Part shown: positions 1 to 11,498 of the stretch, piece after piece
Position numbering within the stretch: the stretch's first letter is position 1
Layout: each line of letters begins with the position of its first letter
DNA from: Macropodus opercularis
Taxonomy: Eukaryota; Chordata; Actinopteri; Anabantiformes; Osphronemidae
Assembly: GCA_030770545.1 (NCBI GenBank)
Contig: CM061091.1
Span: 7,558,501-7,622,500, forward strand
Direction: 5' to 3'
DNA: 64,000 bases
Program-made: the position numbers and the translations under genes
Notes under the pieces: model-generated
What the model saw: the letters and a program-made list of their open reading frames with translations, nothing else
What the model was told of the DNA's origin: nothing
Databases searched by the model: none

Positions 1-1167
1 CAGATTAGAGTTTCCAGATAATAATTTGCTCCAATAGAATAAGATTAGTTCTGCTGACTTGTAGCTAACTCATTTTATTTGCAGTAAGCATTGAAAAATG
101 CTTGTGTAATATTAAAGTCTGCGGTTATTATGACAGTGTTGTAATATCACATACTGTAGCACAAAGATTCTTTGTAACCTGTTGGTCTCAGTTACGCAAA
201 CATCCTCCCCCTTTGTTGTGTCTGCGTGTGCGCCACTGTGCGGGGTCCAAATCCCCTCTAGCTTGAGCATCAGGTGTTTTGTTTAAAGTCATCATTAGAC
301 CACTGAATTTCTGAATTCCTCTCTGCTTCGTTCTGTCTTTACTTTTCGTTTTGTTTGTGTCGCTCTCAGTCTGCGTTTTCTGTGGTTCAACAAATTCTTG
401 TCAGTGTAGGGACGTTGAGGCCGACCGTGAAGCTTCTGTTTTGCCTCCAGATTCTGCGTCTCAGACCTCGACACCGCCGCGGTCTCGTCACGGTGTTTGC
501 CTTTTAAATTGCAAGGTGTGTCTGCGAGTGTGCCAGCGCCGTGAGTAGGAAGTGGGTTCTCATGTGGGCAGCGTGTGCGTGAAAACTGTCTGGAATGAGT
601 TTGCATGTTTTGTTAATATAGAAACTGAAAGCGGGTGATGTTACGTCTGTGTGACAATGCTCACATGATCCTCACAACACTTAACATGGTGCAAAGTTGG
701 CTTTTTTTTCTATTTGATATTTTACCCATGTGTGCAATCTTGAATGTTTGGCAAAAAGAAGTAACTGTTGGTGTGTGAGTAAGGCAGTTAAAGAGGAAGA
801 GTGTTTCTATTGATAACAGCACAGAGAGGCCACTGTGAGTATTTTGAGCCTGAACTCATTTGTATTCTTTGGAAAGAATCGTACTGATAACGAGGCAGCG
901 GTCGGGATAAGAATAGTATCATTACAAAAACGGATTATGTCAAACATGCTGCCTTCAGATATGTCAAGCTTTTGTTTAATATAGGACATATGTCGTCACA
1001 TGGTTGGAATAAGAGATTTGCAGGTGTTTTACTGAAATTTGCCTTTTGTGGTTATAAACATCCTCCACTTCATCAGCAGCTTGTTGTAGCAGTGGATCCA
1101 GTTTGCTGCCTGACTGTGAAAGATTAATGTATATAAACTACGTTTCTCTTTATGTTTCCTGTGGCAG
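1..1167. other. Upstream flank of adgrg1 (5' UTR intron/intergenic)
   Basis: No coding exon is supported here. The first coding exon of adgrg1 opens directly after a splice acceptor (gtggcag, 1161-1167), so at least one non-coding 5' exon must lie upstream, in this stretch or before the window. The short open frames in it have no splice context or recognisable domains. Confidence 0.6.
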
Positions 1168-4016
1168 ATGTTTCCAGCAGAGCCTCGACTGACGGGCCGC
1201 CTGAGGGCAGTGTTCCTTCTGATCATCCTGGTCTCCTTAGGTAAGAGTTTAATAAGTATTCGTCTGGCAACTGCTACTACACATCATGGTTGATCCGCGT
1301 GAATATCAAGGATCAGCCATTCAAGTTTAAATATCACCGTACAGAACAGGAATTAGATGTGAAACGCGAGTAAAACCTGCGCTTTGACCTTGGTGCTGAG
1401 GATTACAGCACAGTGAACGCTTCGCTTCTGTAATGTGTGGATGTGCGTCAGACACATGACCAAAGCCACACAAACCTCTCCGTTGCTGCTCGTCTGCATG
1501 TTATGTTCCTCATCAAGTTGCCATGTGATGACACATCCTGTTTTTGGAATTAATGCCTGTGAAACAGAATTTCATGCTCCACAAACATATGAGAGATCAA
1601 TATTTTAAATCGGGCGTCTTGAGCAAAAGGAGCCATTTGAAATTCTCTTCAATAATAAATCCCTTCCAACCATCTGTCCCCTGAGGACCCCGTCATCCAA
1701 AACCCAGCTTTGCAAGGCACCTTTCTTTTTGCTAAGCACCAACTACAAGCTTCACATTTTATAACATTTCACAGCAGACTGTTGTTTAAATAATGTCCAA
1801 ATACCAATATTATGTTCTGGTTTAGCCACAACTGCTTTGTTGCAAGGACTCTACACTAATTCTAAACATTAACTTTGCCTTGAGTTGCTCTCCAAACAAT
1901 CTGATGTCTAACCTACTTGTATATAATTTATGCATAGGTCATATTTCTTTGCTGGAACGAGCTGACATCTTTACTCATCCTTTTTGAAGTGTGAGTTCAT
2001 GCGAGTGTCACTTCTGTCTCCCCTCAGGTTCAAGTGAAAATGACTTGGACTTGGACTTCTGTGGCATCTGGGTGCATGGCAAGGGCCCCCTAAGCCTGAA
2101 CGTCAACCTCTCCACCGGCTGTAAGAAGCTCTCGATCTCGGCCAATGAAAGCTCGCTGACCGTCGAGGGGCAGATCACCTCCCAGTGTAAACGATCTGAT
2201 GTGATTTCCCTCAAACTTCCTTCAAATGAGAGAAGTCAATTCTGTCTTTATTGGGACCCACTGCTGGACCAGATTAAGCTCAAGGTAAACTATTTGAATA
2301 TGTGTTTCCATTTAGGGGAATGTGTACTAATCATATCTAACCCAGGTTTTTATTTTTAAGTCAAAAGCTTCAAATAATGAAGCTGAATGAATGCTCTGCA
2401 TTTTTAAATGTGTTATTAGGGAGTGGAATGTGTGAATCAAAGGTGTCCATCTGTAATAGAAGTTGTGAAAACATCGCCATTTGAATTCTGAGAACCGATA
2501 CTTCTTGTGTTATACTCAGATGTGTGTGTGTGTGTGTGTGGATTGTGTAATGCTCATGCTACTAACAAGGCTAAATGAGGCTTAGTTTGTTTGTATTTTC
2601 TATTTTCTTGCACAGGTCGGGGGAAAGAACTTCATGCTGTGCCGGCCTGTCGCCGTTCAGGGCTCCTGCTGCACCGATCTGTCCCACGGTTCCAATGCAC
2701 CCACAGCACATTATGGCATCTCCAATGGATCCATCAGAAATGATATCAGCAGCTCCAATACACACACAGCCTACGGATTTGACGGACAGCCCGTCAACTG
2801 CTGTAAGGAAGTGCTTGGGACCGTGGGACAGTAATTTTACCAAAGATTATTCTCAGCACTAGCAGCTTTTTAAATCTGTTTTTCTGTTTGCAGCTGCTTT
2901 ATGTGAACAACAGCTCAACAGATCCAAGACCGACAAGTAATTTTCTTTAGTTTTTCTTCATCAAACTGACTTTTGAAGTAATTTTTTCTACATCTTCTTA
3001 CCCCTTCCTGTCTTAATTGCAAAGGCCACTGCTTTGAAACGTCATGTAATCAAGTGCTGCATGAACTTTGGCCACAAATAGGAAGCTGAACTCTTATCAA
3101 CTGTGTTTGAGTGGGTGGGGTGGGGTTGCTTCCTATCAATGACCATCTGAGACCAGTAGTAAACGTGTGTTGTTGTGTGTGTTTTACAGTGCACGAGGCA
3201 AAGTGAGGAATGAGCATGTGTGTGCGAACAAGTCTGAGGTGGAGATGAAGGAAGATTTCAAAGGCTACAAAGTCACATTATCTGTAAGAGCAACACAATA
3301 AAAGACAATTCAACAAATGACCAGAAATTAGAGCTTATAAAAAAGCTTTATACTGTAACTAGATACAGACGGTATCTGTATATCCTGTTGTGAACTCAGG
3401 CCCCGTCGTTGTGGCCACTTTGGTTTTGTCATTGTTGCAGGTGCAAAAATTATGCATATCTCATAAAGACGCAGACAGAAATGAATAGTTGGTAAAGATA
3501 CAGTCTTGTTCCAGTTGTTACTGGCTTGTTTTGTACAAAATCGTCTTCTAGCAATGACTTGAGCGAGTAAGCTGTTGCATTTCTAAGACTGCATTTTGTA
3601 ACCACAGGCTTGTTGTATAAAAAAAAAAAGCCACTGCCTATTCATTCTAGTTGATGATGGTGGTGAGTTAACTAAGAATATAGGTGAGAGGGCAGCCACA
3701 TGAAGGTGAGGGACACAACCCTTTCGATGTCAAGTACAAGATGGACGTCTGTGCGCGCACCCGCCCTCTAACTATGAACCACTACTCACCGCAAACGAGT
3801 CACACTCACTAGCGTGAGAGTCAGGGCGGTGCAAATCATCGATTAGATTATAATTAGACAACTGGAGACATTTTATTTCTTTTACATCCTGTATTTGACT
3901 GAAAAAATGAGAAGTGATCCTTTGTGATTAGTAACTTTGTGGTTAAGTTTCCCCATAGTAAATTATCCCAGACTCTCTTGGGCTGCTCTTAACTCTTTCT
4001 CTTTTATATTATGTTT

Positions 4017-4058
<42 letters not shown>

Positions 4059-6855
4059 TCTATCTATTTTTTTTTTTTTGCAGGCTACCAAAAGTGCATC
4101 TGCAGAGTCCACTGTCATTGTTCATCTGCCTCCTGCTCTCAAACAAGCTGCAAGACACACCAGCAAAGTAACCTGCACCCTCTTTAAAAACATGGACCAG
4201 GTGAGGCTTTGGTTGGCAGTCTGAGAGACGTGCACACGACCTGTCACATCTGCTTGTCTGACATTGCACATCATTTGTATTTATTGAAAGGCCTGACACC
4301 CCTCTAAAACACTGTTGGCAGGCAGATTTGCATGATGCAAAGGTAACATGTTGTGTGTTCCAGGAGGCTTACGATGATGTCAAGGTTCTTAATGAGGTGG
4401 TGGAAATTACAGTGGAGAATGAAGTTATTTCTAATCTGCCCGAACCAATCAAAATTACCTTTCACCATCACTCCATAACTGTAAGTATCTTTTTTGCTGT
4501 TCTCTGTATTGTTGTGATCCACTTCATTCTGTATCACAATGTATATTCACATTTTATTGTTATTAGATAATATATTCCCCCGTTTTGAATCTGTGCACAG
4601 TAGACGACACGTTTCAGCTTTCCAAATGTTTTCAACTGTCAAATTGCGCATGTTTTCTAATTCAGAGAGACTACACACAAAAACCAAAGTGAAAGTTTCT
4701 TTTCTTACCGCTTATAAAAACAGATGGTGCTGTTTACTTTCTCAATGTGTGACTTGAAAAACGAAGGCGACATGTTGACTTGCAGCAAGAAGATGTTTTT
4801 CATGCACATGAGCAATGAATAACAGCATCTTTTATAGGTCAGTGCTCACATTTGCGTCTTCTTTTCTGTTTTAGAAAATGTATTCAAGGAAATGTGTTTC
4901 GTGGGACACCAGGAAAGGTGAGGACCTTTTGAAGGCGAGCTGTAAACAAACACAACATCTGTGTTGTTGTTTTTTTCTCTGTAACGCAAAGAGATGATAA
5001 TTCGGTGTTGTCTCTGCAGATCCACTGCAGGTCAATTGGTTGGAGGACGGATGTGAGACGTGGCAGAATGGAGAAAATCACACCGAGTGTCGCTGTAACC
5101 ACCTGACTTACTTCACTATACTAGTGGTGAGACAATGCAGCAGATGAACCACTGTGAAAACTAGAACTATGCAAAAAAACGGCCACCGTAGACGGAGCGA
5201 TATGAACACGCTCACTCCTTCCTGTCCTTTCACAGCAACTTAACCCTCGACCGGTGCGCCACCTCCTGGCTCTGACTGCCATTTCATCTCTGGGCTGTGC
5301 TGTGTCCGTGATCAGCTGTGTCGCTGTCATCGTTTATCTCTGCAGGAAGAGGTAATGGTTGTGAGGTCTTACGCAATTTATCAAAATAATTATTTCTTTT
5401 TTTTTTTATCTTTTAATTGCATATTTCTATTCCATCCTCCCCACCGACAGACACTCTAAGGAGAAGTCTACTCCCATCCACTTCGGCCTGGCTGTGTCTC
5501 TCCTGTTCCTCAATCTGCTCTTCTTCCTCACCGGGGTCATGGCCAACGTAGCAGGGGAGAGCACGTGCCCCTGGGTGGCGGCAGGCCTCCATTACGCCCT
5601 GCTCAGCACCTTCACCTGGATGGGCATCCAAGTTTTCCAAACCTTCTGGATGGTCTACAAAGTTTTCACCCCTTCCCCAAAGCCCTATATATGGATTGTG
5701 GTCGGCTTTGGTGAGTATATAATGATGTTATTTCTAAAATTGTGGCTTATAAAAGTAAATCAAGGATATCAGCATTAACCTGTGACATGTTTTCCAGTGC
5801 TCCCTGCGGTTCCCATTGTAATCCTGACTGCATTAGGTGGCATTTATGGAGTCAGAAAGGTGACACCAAGCGATGATGTGTCCAACCCATACCTGATGTA
5901 AGCAAGGTTATTTACGCAGCAATTCTCACCACGGAGAGCCTCTGTGAATTTGTTACATATGAAGTTCTGCCACCTCTGGGTGTGTCCAGGTGCTGGATGA
6001 CAGATTCAAAAGAAGCTTGGCTGGCTCACTACTTCACCAACATCCCCATCATGATCGCCCTGGTCCTGTCTGGCAGTGTGATGCTGTTCGTCATCTACAG
6101 AGAAATCAGAAACAGAGACGAATGGAGGGAGAACCGCGTGGCTTTTCTCAGCATCTGGGGCCTCAGCTGCCTCTTTGGGACAACTTGGGGTTTGGCCCTG
6201 CTGGACTTTGGACCCCTCGCTGACTGTGTTTTGTTCATCTCCTGCATCCTCAACTCTTTTCAAGGTCAGTTCACGCTGTCCTTCTTGAAATACGATGAGT
6301 CCAGGGTTTTATTTCTCAGCTTTTAAAGCAAAAGTGTGAACTGCTGGAGGCTAAATACAAGATTAATCAAGGCCTTGTGGTACTGATGCCTATCTGGAGA
6401 ATAGCTGTTTCCTCTTACGCAGAGCTTGTTTTTCATTCCAAAAACTTTTCTCATTATAACCCCATTGTTTCTGCACGTTTGTACTTCAGTAGGACAATTT
6501 AAGTCCAAAGGGAATAAAGTAAGAGTCCAAAGTAAAATGAACGTTATTAAATACCTACACCACCGTCACTACACTAGCGTTAACATAAAGCCGTCTTATG
6601 GTACAGCAGGGTTTAGTGTTGTGTAGATAGCTGTGTTGTGAAAGGCTTTTCAGTTTTGTGCAGTAAAATGTAGAATTACTATTATTATTTTTATTATTAT
6701 TATTAATTCTCATCTGTTCCGCCCCAGGCTTCCTTCTGATGCTGCGGTTCTACATGCTGGACTGGATGAGGAAACAGGCTGGCGACTCTGCGTTTGGCAG
6801 CAGCAGCACAGGATCTACCAGGCAACACATGCTGCAGTCCCAGGAGAAGAGTTAA
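1168..6855 (+). CDS. adgrg1: Adhesion G protein-coupled receptor G1 (GPR56-like), 14 coding exons, 638 aa
   Basis: Exons: 1168-1240, 2028-2284, 2616-2802, 2894-2936, 3190-3283, 4084-4200, 4364-4480, 4875-4917, 5020-5126, 5236-5351, 5451-5710, 5798-5897, 5990-6264, 6728-6855. All junctions are GT-AG and phases join without stops. Residues 1-24 are a signal peptide. The next ~120 residues look like the GPR56 PLL module: FCLYW followed by a G-K-x-F-x-L segment, as in mammalian GPR56. A GAIN domain follows and ends in the GPS: CVSW, W-x-E-D-G-C, then CRCNHL|TYFTILV, with the predicted self-cleavage between L339 and T340 (5106). Seven TM segments come next, and the tail is Ser/Thr-rich (GSSSTGST). 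GPR56 is a cell-surface receptor that binds matrix/adhesion ligands and is activated by its tethered agonist (family knowledge). Odd points: TM3 reads WMGIQVFQTF instead of the usual WMGLEG-type motif, and the TM4 GWG motif is VGF. The assignment to adgrg1 rests on the PLL and tail; orthology was not tested by phylogeny. Confidence 0.9.
4017..4079 (+). repeat. Compound (TGTC)n(TATC)n-T13 microsatellite
   Basis: About six TGTC units (4017-4040) run into about six TATC units and then a T run (4067-4079). The tract ends 4 bases before the first base of the adgrg1 exon at 4084, so it serves as the polypyrimidine tract of that acceptor. Confidence 0.95.
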
Positions 6856-9060
6856 AGGACGTGAAAAGAAGAAACAAGAGTCAAGTTTTTATGTAAAAAA
6901 AAAAAAAAAAAAAGGTGTTTACACTGTATATGACAACATGCACAGCTCTCAGACTACTGACCTATTGAAAGTAGACACTGTTTCTTCAATGAGAATAGAA
7001 AGTCAGAATAACTCTATGAATCAGTGTAAAAGCTCTCTACAAACTACTCCTCTTACTCCTCTGGGCAGTTCGCAGACTCTCCAAACTCACTTTAGTCAGA
7101 CCCACAATCTGCGTTGTGCACCTTAAAAGCATTGTTCATTGAATATTAGTGCCAGTGTAATGATGATAATATAGTCAAGTTAAAGGGGCTTAAATCTGTT
7201 GTTCTTAAAGAGCATGCAGTGTTCTTTTACCAGTCTTCTACTAGATTTTGCCCCAGTTCTAAAGCACACGGGTGCAGACAGGCTAAACATAATTAAAGCC
7301 TTGTTAAAAGTGAAACTCCACCCGCACGGCAGCCAAGACACGTGGATAAGAAAGATATGCGATTCTTCTGTGGGGGCAGTGAAGAGGAGACATGAGCCCA
7401 TCTCTCAGGAATTAATAATACAGGCCTGGAGCCTGAATCTGTACAATATCTAGACAGGGTCTGGATGTACTGGGGAAAGAATTTATGTGACATTTGAAAT
7501 TGTAAGATGGGGACAAGCTGTGTTTTTTTATAGCCGGGGAGACATGGGGGTATTAAGTTAACCTTTTGACTTCCATAATGTATGGAAAGAAAAATGATCT
7601 ATTATGAAACATTTTTGAACCTTAGATAAGCTTTTGATTTTCAGTTTTGTACTTTTGTACTTTTTTTTTTTTTTTACGGGTGAGCCTTATATATAAGTAG
7701 CACTTTAGATTTTCAATTTCTACTGTTTTTATCTTGAACATGGACCAAAATGCATTCCAACATTCAAGATGCCAAACTTGATTAATCTGTATTGGCAGCA
7801 TGTGTCCCATTTAAAATGGCAACAAAAATTTCTGTATTTCATTTTTTTTTTTTGCATATACTGTTTCCTTCTACCACATCACACAAATGAGATTGTTTTA
7901 ACTGTGGTGTTTGCATTGTTTTATGTGGTTACGTGAATTTGTTGTGTATATTTGAGTTATTGTAGTGTATATTGCGGTTTAAAAAAGGTTTTTGCTTAAA
8001 ATCATTGAGAGTTGTATGTTGGTCATGTACAGTAAGTGTGTCAGCACATTCAGGGCCTGTTTTCCTGTTTTGTTGTCCCTCCTTATCTGAGCCTGTGTAT
8101 TTCCTCCCCGGGGGGGAGTTTACATTTGTTGTTCTCTTCACGAACCTGCCGCTTGTTTGCCTGTTGAAATTCTCAAAGTCTCTGCTCCAACTTTTTACTT
8201 TTTACCAAGATCGCAATCAGTAAACGGCACTTTGATAGAAGAAGGTGACACATGATCCTTCTGAGCCACATCAATAGTTGTCTCTGCCAGTTTCTACGTT
8301 CTCACTTGCTAAATCGATTGACAGCGCCACCCAGTGTTCAGACACGGAAGGTCACAGGCTGCAGCCTCAAACCAGAGCCGGACTCCAGACTCTTTGCATC
8401 CTTCGAGTGACCTGTTCACAGTCACCTTTCACAACTTATCTGTTTTCCTGACTTTTTAAGAAATTGCCTCCAGCAACTAAATTAAATTGTAATTTGCATG
8501 TGTGTCTCTTCAAACTCAAAGTATCTCAAACACTGGTTAAAAAGACAAGTGTGGAATATATGTATATGCACAGTGACTCTGACCTTCAAAATCCAAACCA
8601 ACTCCAAGGAGACGCCAAATTCCCATAATTCCCAAGTCCTATAATATAAAGATACAGACAAAATGGCTCTGACTGAGGAAGGAGTTTGACTTGAAAATTG
8701 CATTACGGTCCAACACAAGCTGCTGAAATGAACCAGCTCAAACAGTAACTTAAACGACGTTGCCTTGGACAGTTTTACCGCTTCTGTGCGTAATCTCTAA
8801 AACTTAATTCGCACATGGGCCCTACTGTTAAAGGGCCCGTGGCGCCTGCTCCTAACAGGCTTATTCTAATTACATTACTTCGTCACACTAACACTGTCAC
8901 GCTTTAATATAATGACTTGTAACTGATGCTAGAAGCCAGAACTTTAACAACATAATAGCAAGGAGCGTATCTGCTTAAAGCCCGTTGATATAAGTAAAGT
9001 GAAGTCGCTTAGACAAACGTTTGTGCGACTTACTGACTCCTGTAGCTGTAGATACGTTGT
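6856..9060 (+). other. adgrg1 3' UTR and intergenic sequence
   Basis: No coding exon is seen. The stop of adgrg1 is at 6853-6855. A possible weak poly(A) signal (attaaa) is at 7292-7297. The rest is AT-rich with homopolymer runs (A18 near 6897, T runs near 7662 and 7842). Small open frames here show no splice logic. Confidence 0.6.
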
Positions 9061-9185
9061 TTGCGTAAACGCGTGTGTTTCGGTGAAGGGAAGACAACGC
9101 GTCACACATGACGTGACTCCAGCAGCAGCAGCAGCAGTTGTTTACCGGCTCCGATGCGTTTGTCAGCGAAGGCGAACCAGCACAG
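9061..9185 (+). other. slc7a6: Possible non-coding first exon/promoter of slc7a6
   Basis: This is a locally CpG-containing stretch with a CAG run (9119-9136). It ends in a good splice donor: cacag at 9181-9185 followed by gtgaga. The next gene downstream on this strand is slc7a6, whose coding exon has no obvious promoter directly before it. The exon is inferred; neither the transcription start nor the joining acceptor is determined. Confidence 0.35.
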
Positions 9186-9645
9186 GTGAGACTTCAATGT
9201 TCATCATGGTCATCATCATCATCATCAGCAGCAGCAGCAGCACAACGTTTTCATGTGGCAGCGTCTGTCTGGACTTATATTTAGATAACCGGGGGGGAAA
9301 GGAAGTGTTGTTTGCGCATATATTTACAGCCGCGACAAGCTGCCCCGGGACAAAGACGAGGTAGAGGCGGAGGGTGAAGAGGTTCACAGTCTGGCTGAAA
9401 GCAAAACCGGATTTTTACTGCGTGCCTGTAAAATGTGAGCTTTTCACTGCGGCTGTCACTTTATTGGTCACCGATGCGCTGCCGCAGCCCAGTGCGGACA
9501 AAGAATTAGCCGAGCTCATATAGCGAGGGTCGCCTATGCGCCATATCACGCAGTAATGCGTCAAAGCGCTTATAATTAGCAGAAATATTATTATTATTGA
9601 TCCTCTTACGTTAATACAGCATGTTTTAATTCTATTGTACGGCAA

Positions 9646-9688
9646 GTGCTTACCAGAATTTACTCCGTGCGACATGACGGGTTAGTAT
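9646..9688. repeat. 43-bp direct repeat, copy 1
   Basis: Identical over 43 bases to 11021-11063; both flanks differ at once. On the minus strand it contains an ATG with the short frame MSHGVNSG and a splice-donor-like G|gtaagcac. Confidence 0.95.
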
Positions 9689-10522
9689 TTAAAAAGAGAG
9701 AAAGAAACACATACATTATATACATATAGAAATATTGTATCCCACTATGATTTCCACACACCTAATTAGGGCTTTGTGCGGAAGATTAGGGCGGAAGTGA
9801 GGAAGATTACACAAGCCGTGAGCGGATGCCATAACTGGAGTTCGTTTCTTGTTTGTTGTAAGTCATAATGTTTATTATTTTGTTAATGCATGCAAGTGTA
9901 AAACAGCGCATCTCCATCACTTTGGTGAAATCAAAATCACCAAAATACCTCAGTGACACTGCCTGTTGTTACAAGCGACATTTTGTGGGGCAAAAGCAGA
10001 ATCCTGACCTTATTTTATGTTTATTTTTTTTTTAGGAGTGAATTGTTAGTCGTTATTATCAGGCGCTGTCTGACGTGTTTACCTGTCTAATCCTCCTCCT
10101 ATGCTGGGCCTGTCTGGCAAGAAGCCACTTGTTTTTGTCTGACATACACTAGTTGTAGGTGTGTCAAACTTACAATATGATCCCTGCACCTGTGTCTGGA
10201 TGTGAGAAAGGGAAGAAAAGCAACTCAAAGAAGGCCAAACAAATGTTTTGCTTCGTAAATGAGATGCTATATTATAAGTTATAGCTTTGATCAAGCTGCT
10301 CTTATGTGGAAACACACTGAGTGATCCTCTTTATTTTATTCTCAGCAGTAATTGCATTATATTCAGTGTATTCTGGCAGTTTCTTCCATTATATTTGTAA
10401 ATTCTCAATCAGAAGACTAAATTACCTAAAACCTGGTTTACTCCACAGTACATCACACCTATGCTGCCCATTCTTCAGGGCGGTTAACTGACTTGCATAA
10501 TGCCTGATGCATTTCACAGCTC

Positions 10523-10523
<1 letters not shown>

Positions 10524-10554
<31 letters not shown>
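10524..10554. repeat. (CA)n microsatellite
   Basis: Pure alternating AC run of about 31 bases, followed by a second short CA-rich patch. Confidence 0.95.
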
Positions 10555-10558
<4 letters not shown>

Positions 10559-11020
10559 AGTTCACACACACCTGCTGACTCAGCCCAACCCCAACCCCAC
10601 CCTCACCCTCTTTAAATCTTAACTCCAGTGACACACTATTTGTTTGACTCGGGTATCAGGCAAACAGGTCGCGCGAGGCTCCAGCTGCGCCGTGTGTGTC
10701 TGCTGAGTAATGGGAATCAGGTAAACATTAGGTTATTTCGAGCCAGCGACTGCCGTACTAGCATCAGATAAACAGGTGGCGCATGGGGAACAGATGTGTA
10801 GTGTTTGAACTAAAGCATGCACCTTACATGCACGCAGACACGATCTGCACAGGCACCAGCCCATTGTGATAACTGGCCATGGAACACACACTCTTTGCAT
10901 CTTGAGCCGGATTCCTGTTTGTCTTTTGGGTTAGATCATAGACTTGAGCAGTTCCCTGCCGAGTACCTCTCAGTGTTATATAGGACTCTAAAGAAAAGTA
11001 TGCACCTCAGGGCATCGCAC

Positions 11021-11063
11021 GTGCTTACCAGAATTTACTCCGTGCGACATGACGGGTTAGTAT
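11021..11063. repeat. 43-bp direct repeat, copy 2
   Basis: Second copy of the 43-base block found at 9646-9688, same orientation, 1375 bp downstream. Confidence 0.95.
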
Positions 11064-11498
11064 CTGTTCTGATTAAAAACACACTGACTTTCTCACCTTA
11101 GAATATTTCTCTTGTTTCACTTGAGGAAAAGGCAGAATAGTGGTATAGTGGCCAGCGCTGTCGTTGAGAAGTAGGAGATGGTTGATGTGGCCCTTACAAA
11201 CACTTACTGACCAGGAAATGGTCAACAGATGTTTAATTGGGTGTCTTGTCTATTAATTAAGGAGACATGGTCATTGAAAAGTAAAGTTTAACCAAATATC
11301 TTGATAATGTACGATCCATGGTAGTGGCAAAACATGCAGATTGGTTTTAAAAATCTTCCCTGTACTATATGTCATGGATTGAATCCATCTGAATCTGTTG
11401 GAAAGGTCGTTCCAGAGGTTGCCGAAAAAGGACGGGGTCCTGTAGCTCCCGCAGCCTGTCCTCCGCTCCCGCCGGGTCAGCCCTGCAGCGACGGCAGC

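Larger units (their letters stand above)
9186..11498. other. Region upstream of slc7a6 coding sequence
   Basis: Probably the slc7a6 5' intron. It holds one copy of an exact 43-bp duplication at 9646-9688 and the other at 11021-11063, and a CA microsatellite at 10524-10554. No coding exon is supported. Several acceptor-like sites occur just before the slc7a6 ATG (for example ccctgcag ending at 11487), but I cannot choose among them. Confidence 0.5.

Noticed and set aside
3660..3830. Imperfectly tRNA/SINE-like stretch in an adgrg1 intron
   Set aside because: No A-box/B-box pair or cloverleaf could be made out by eye.
1168..6855. Assigning the first receptor to ADGRG3 or ADGRG5 rather than ADGRG1
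   Set aside because: The PLL-type FCLYW...GGKNF segment and the GSSSTGST tail match GPR56 and are missing from the other receptors in the window.
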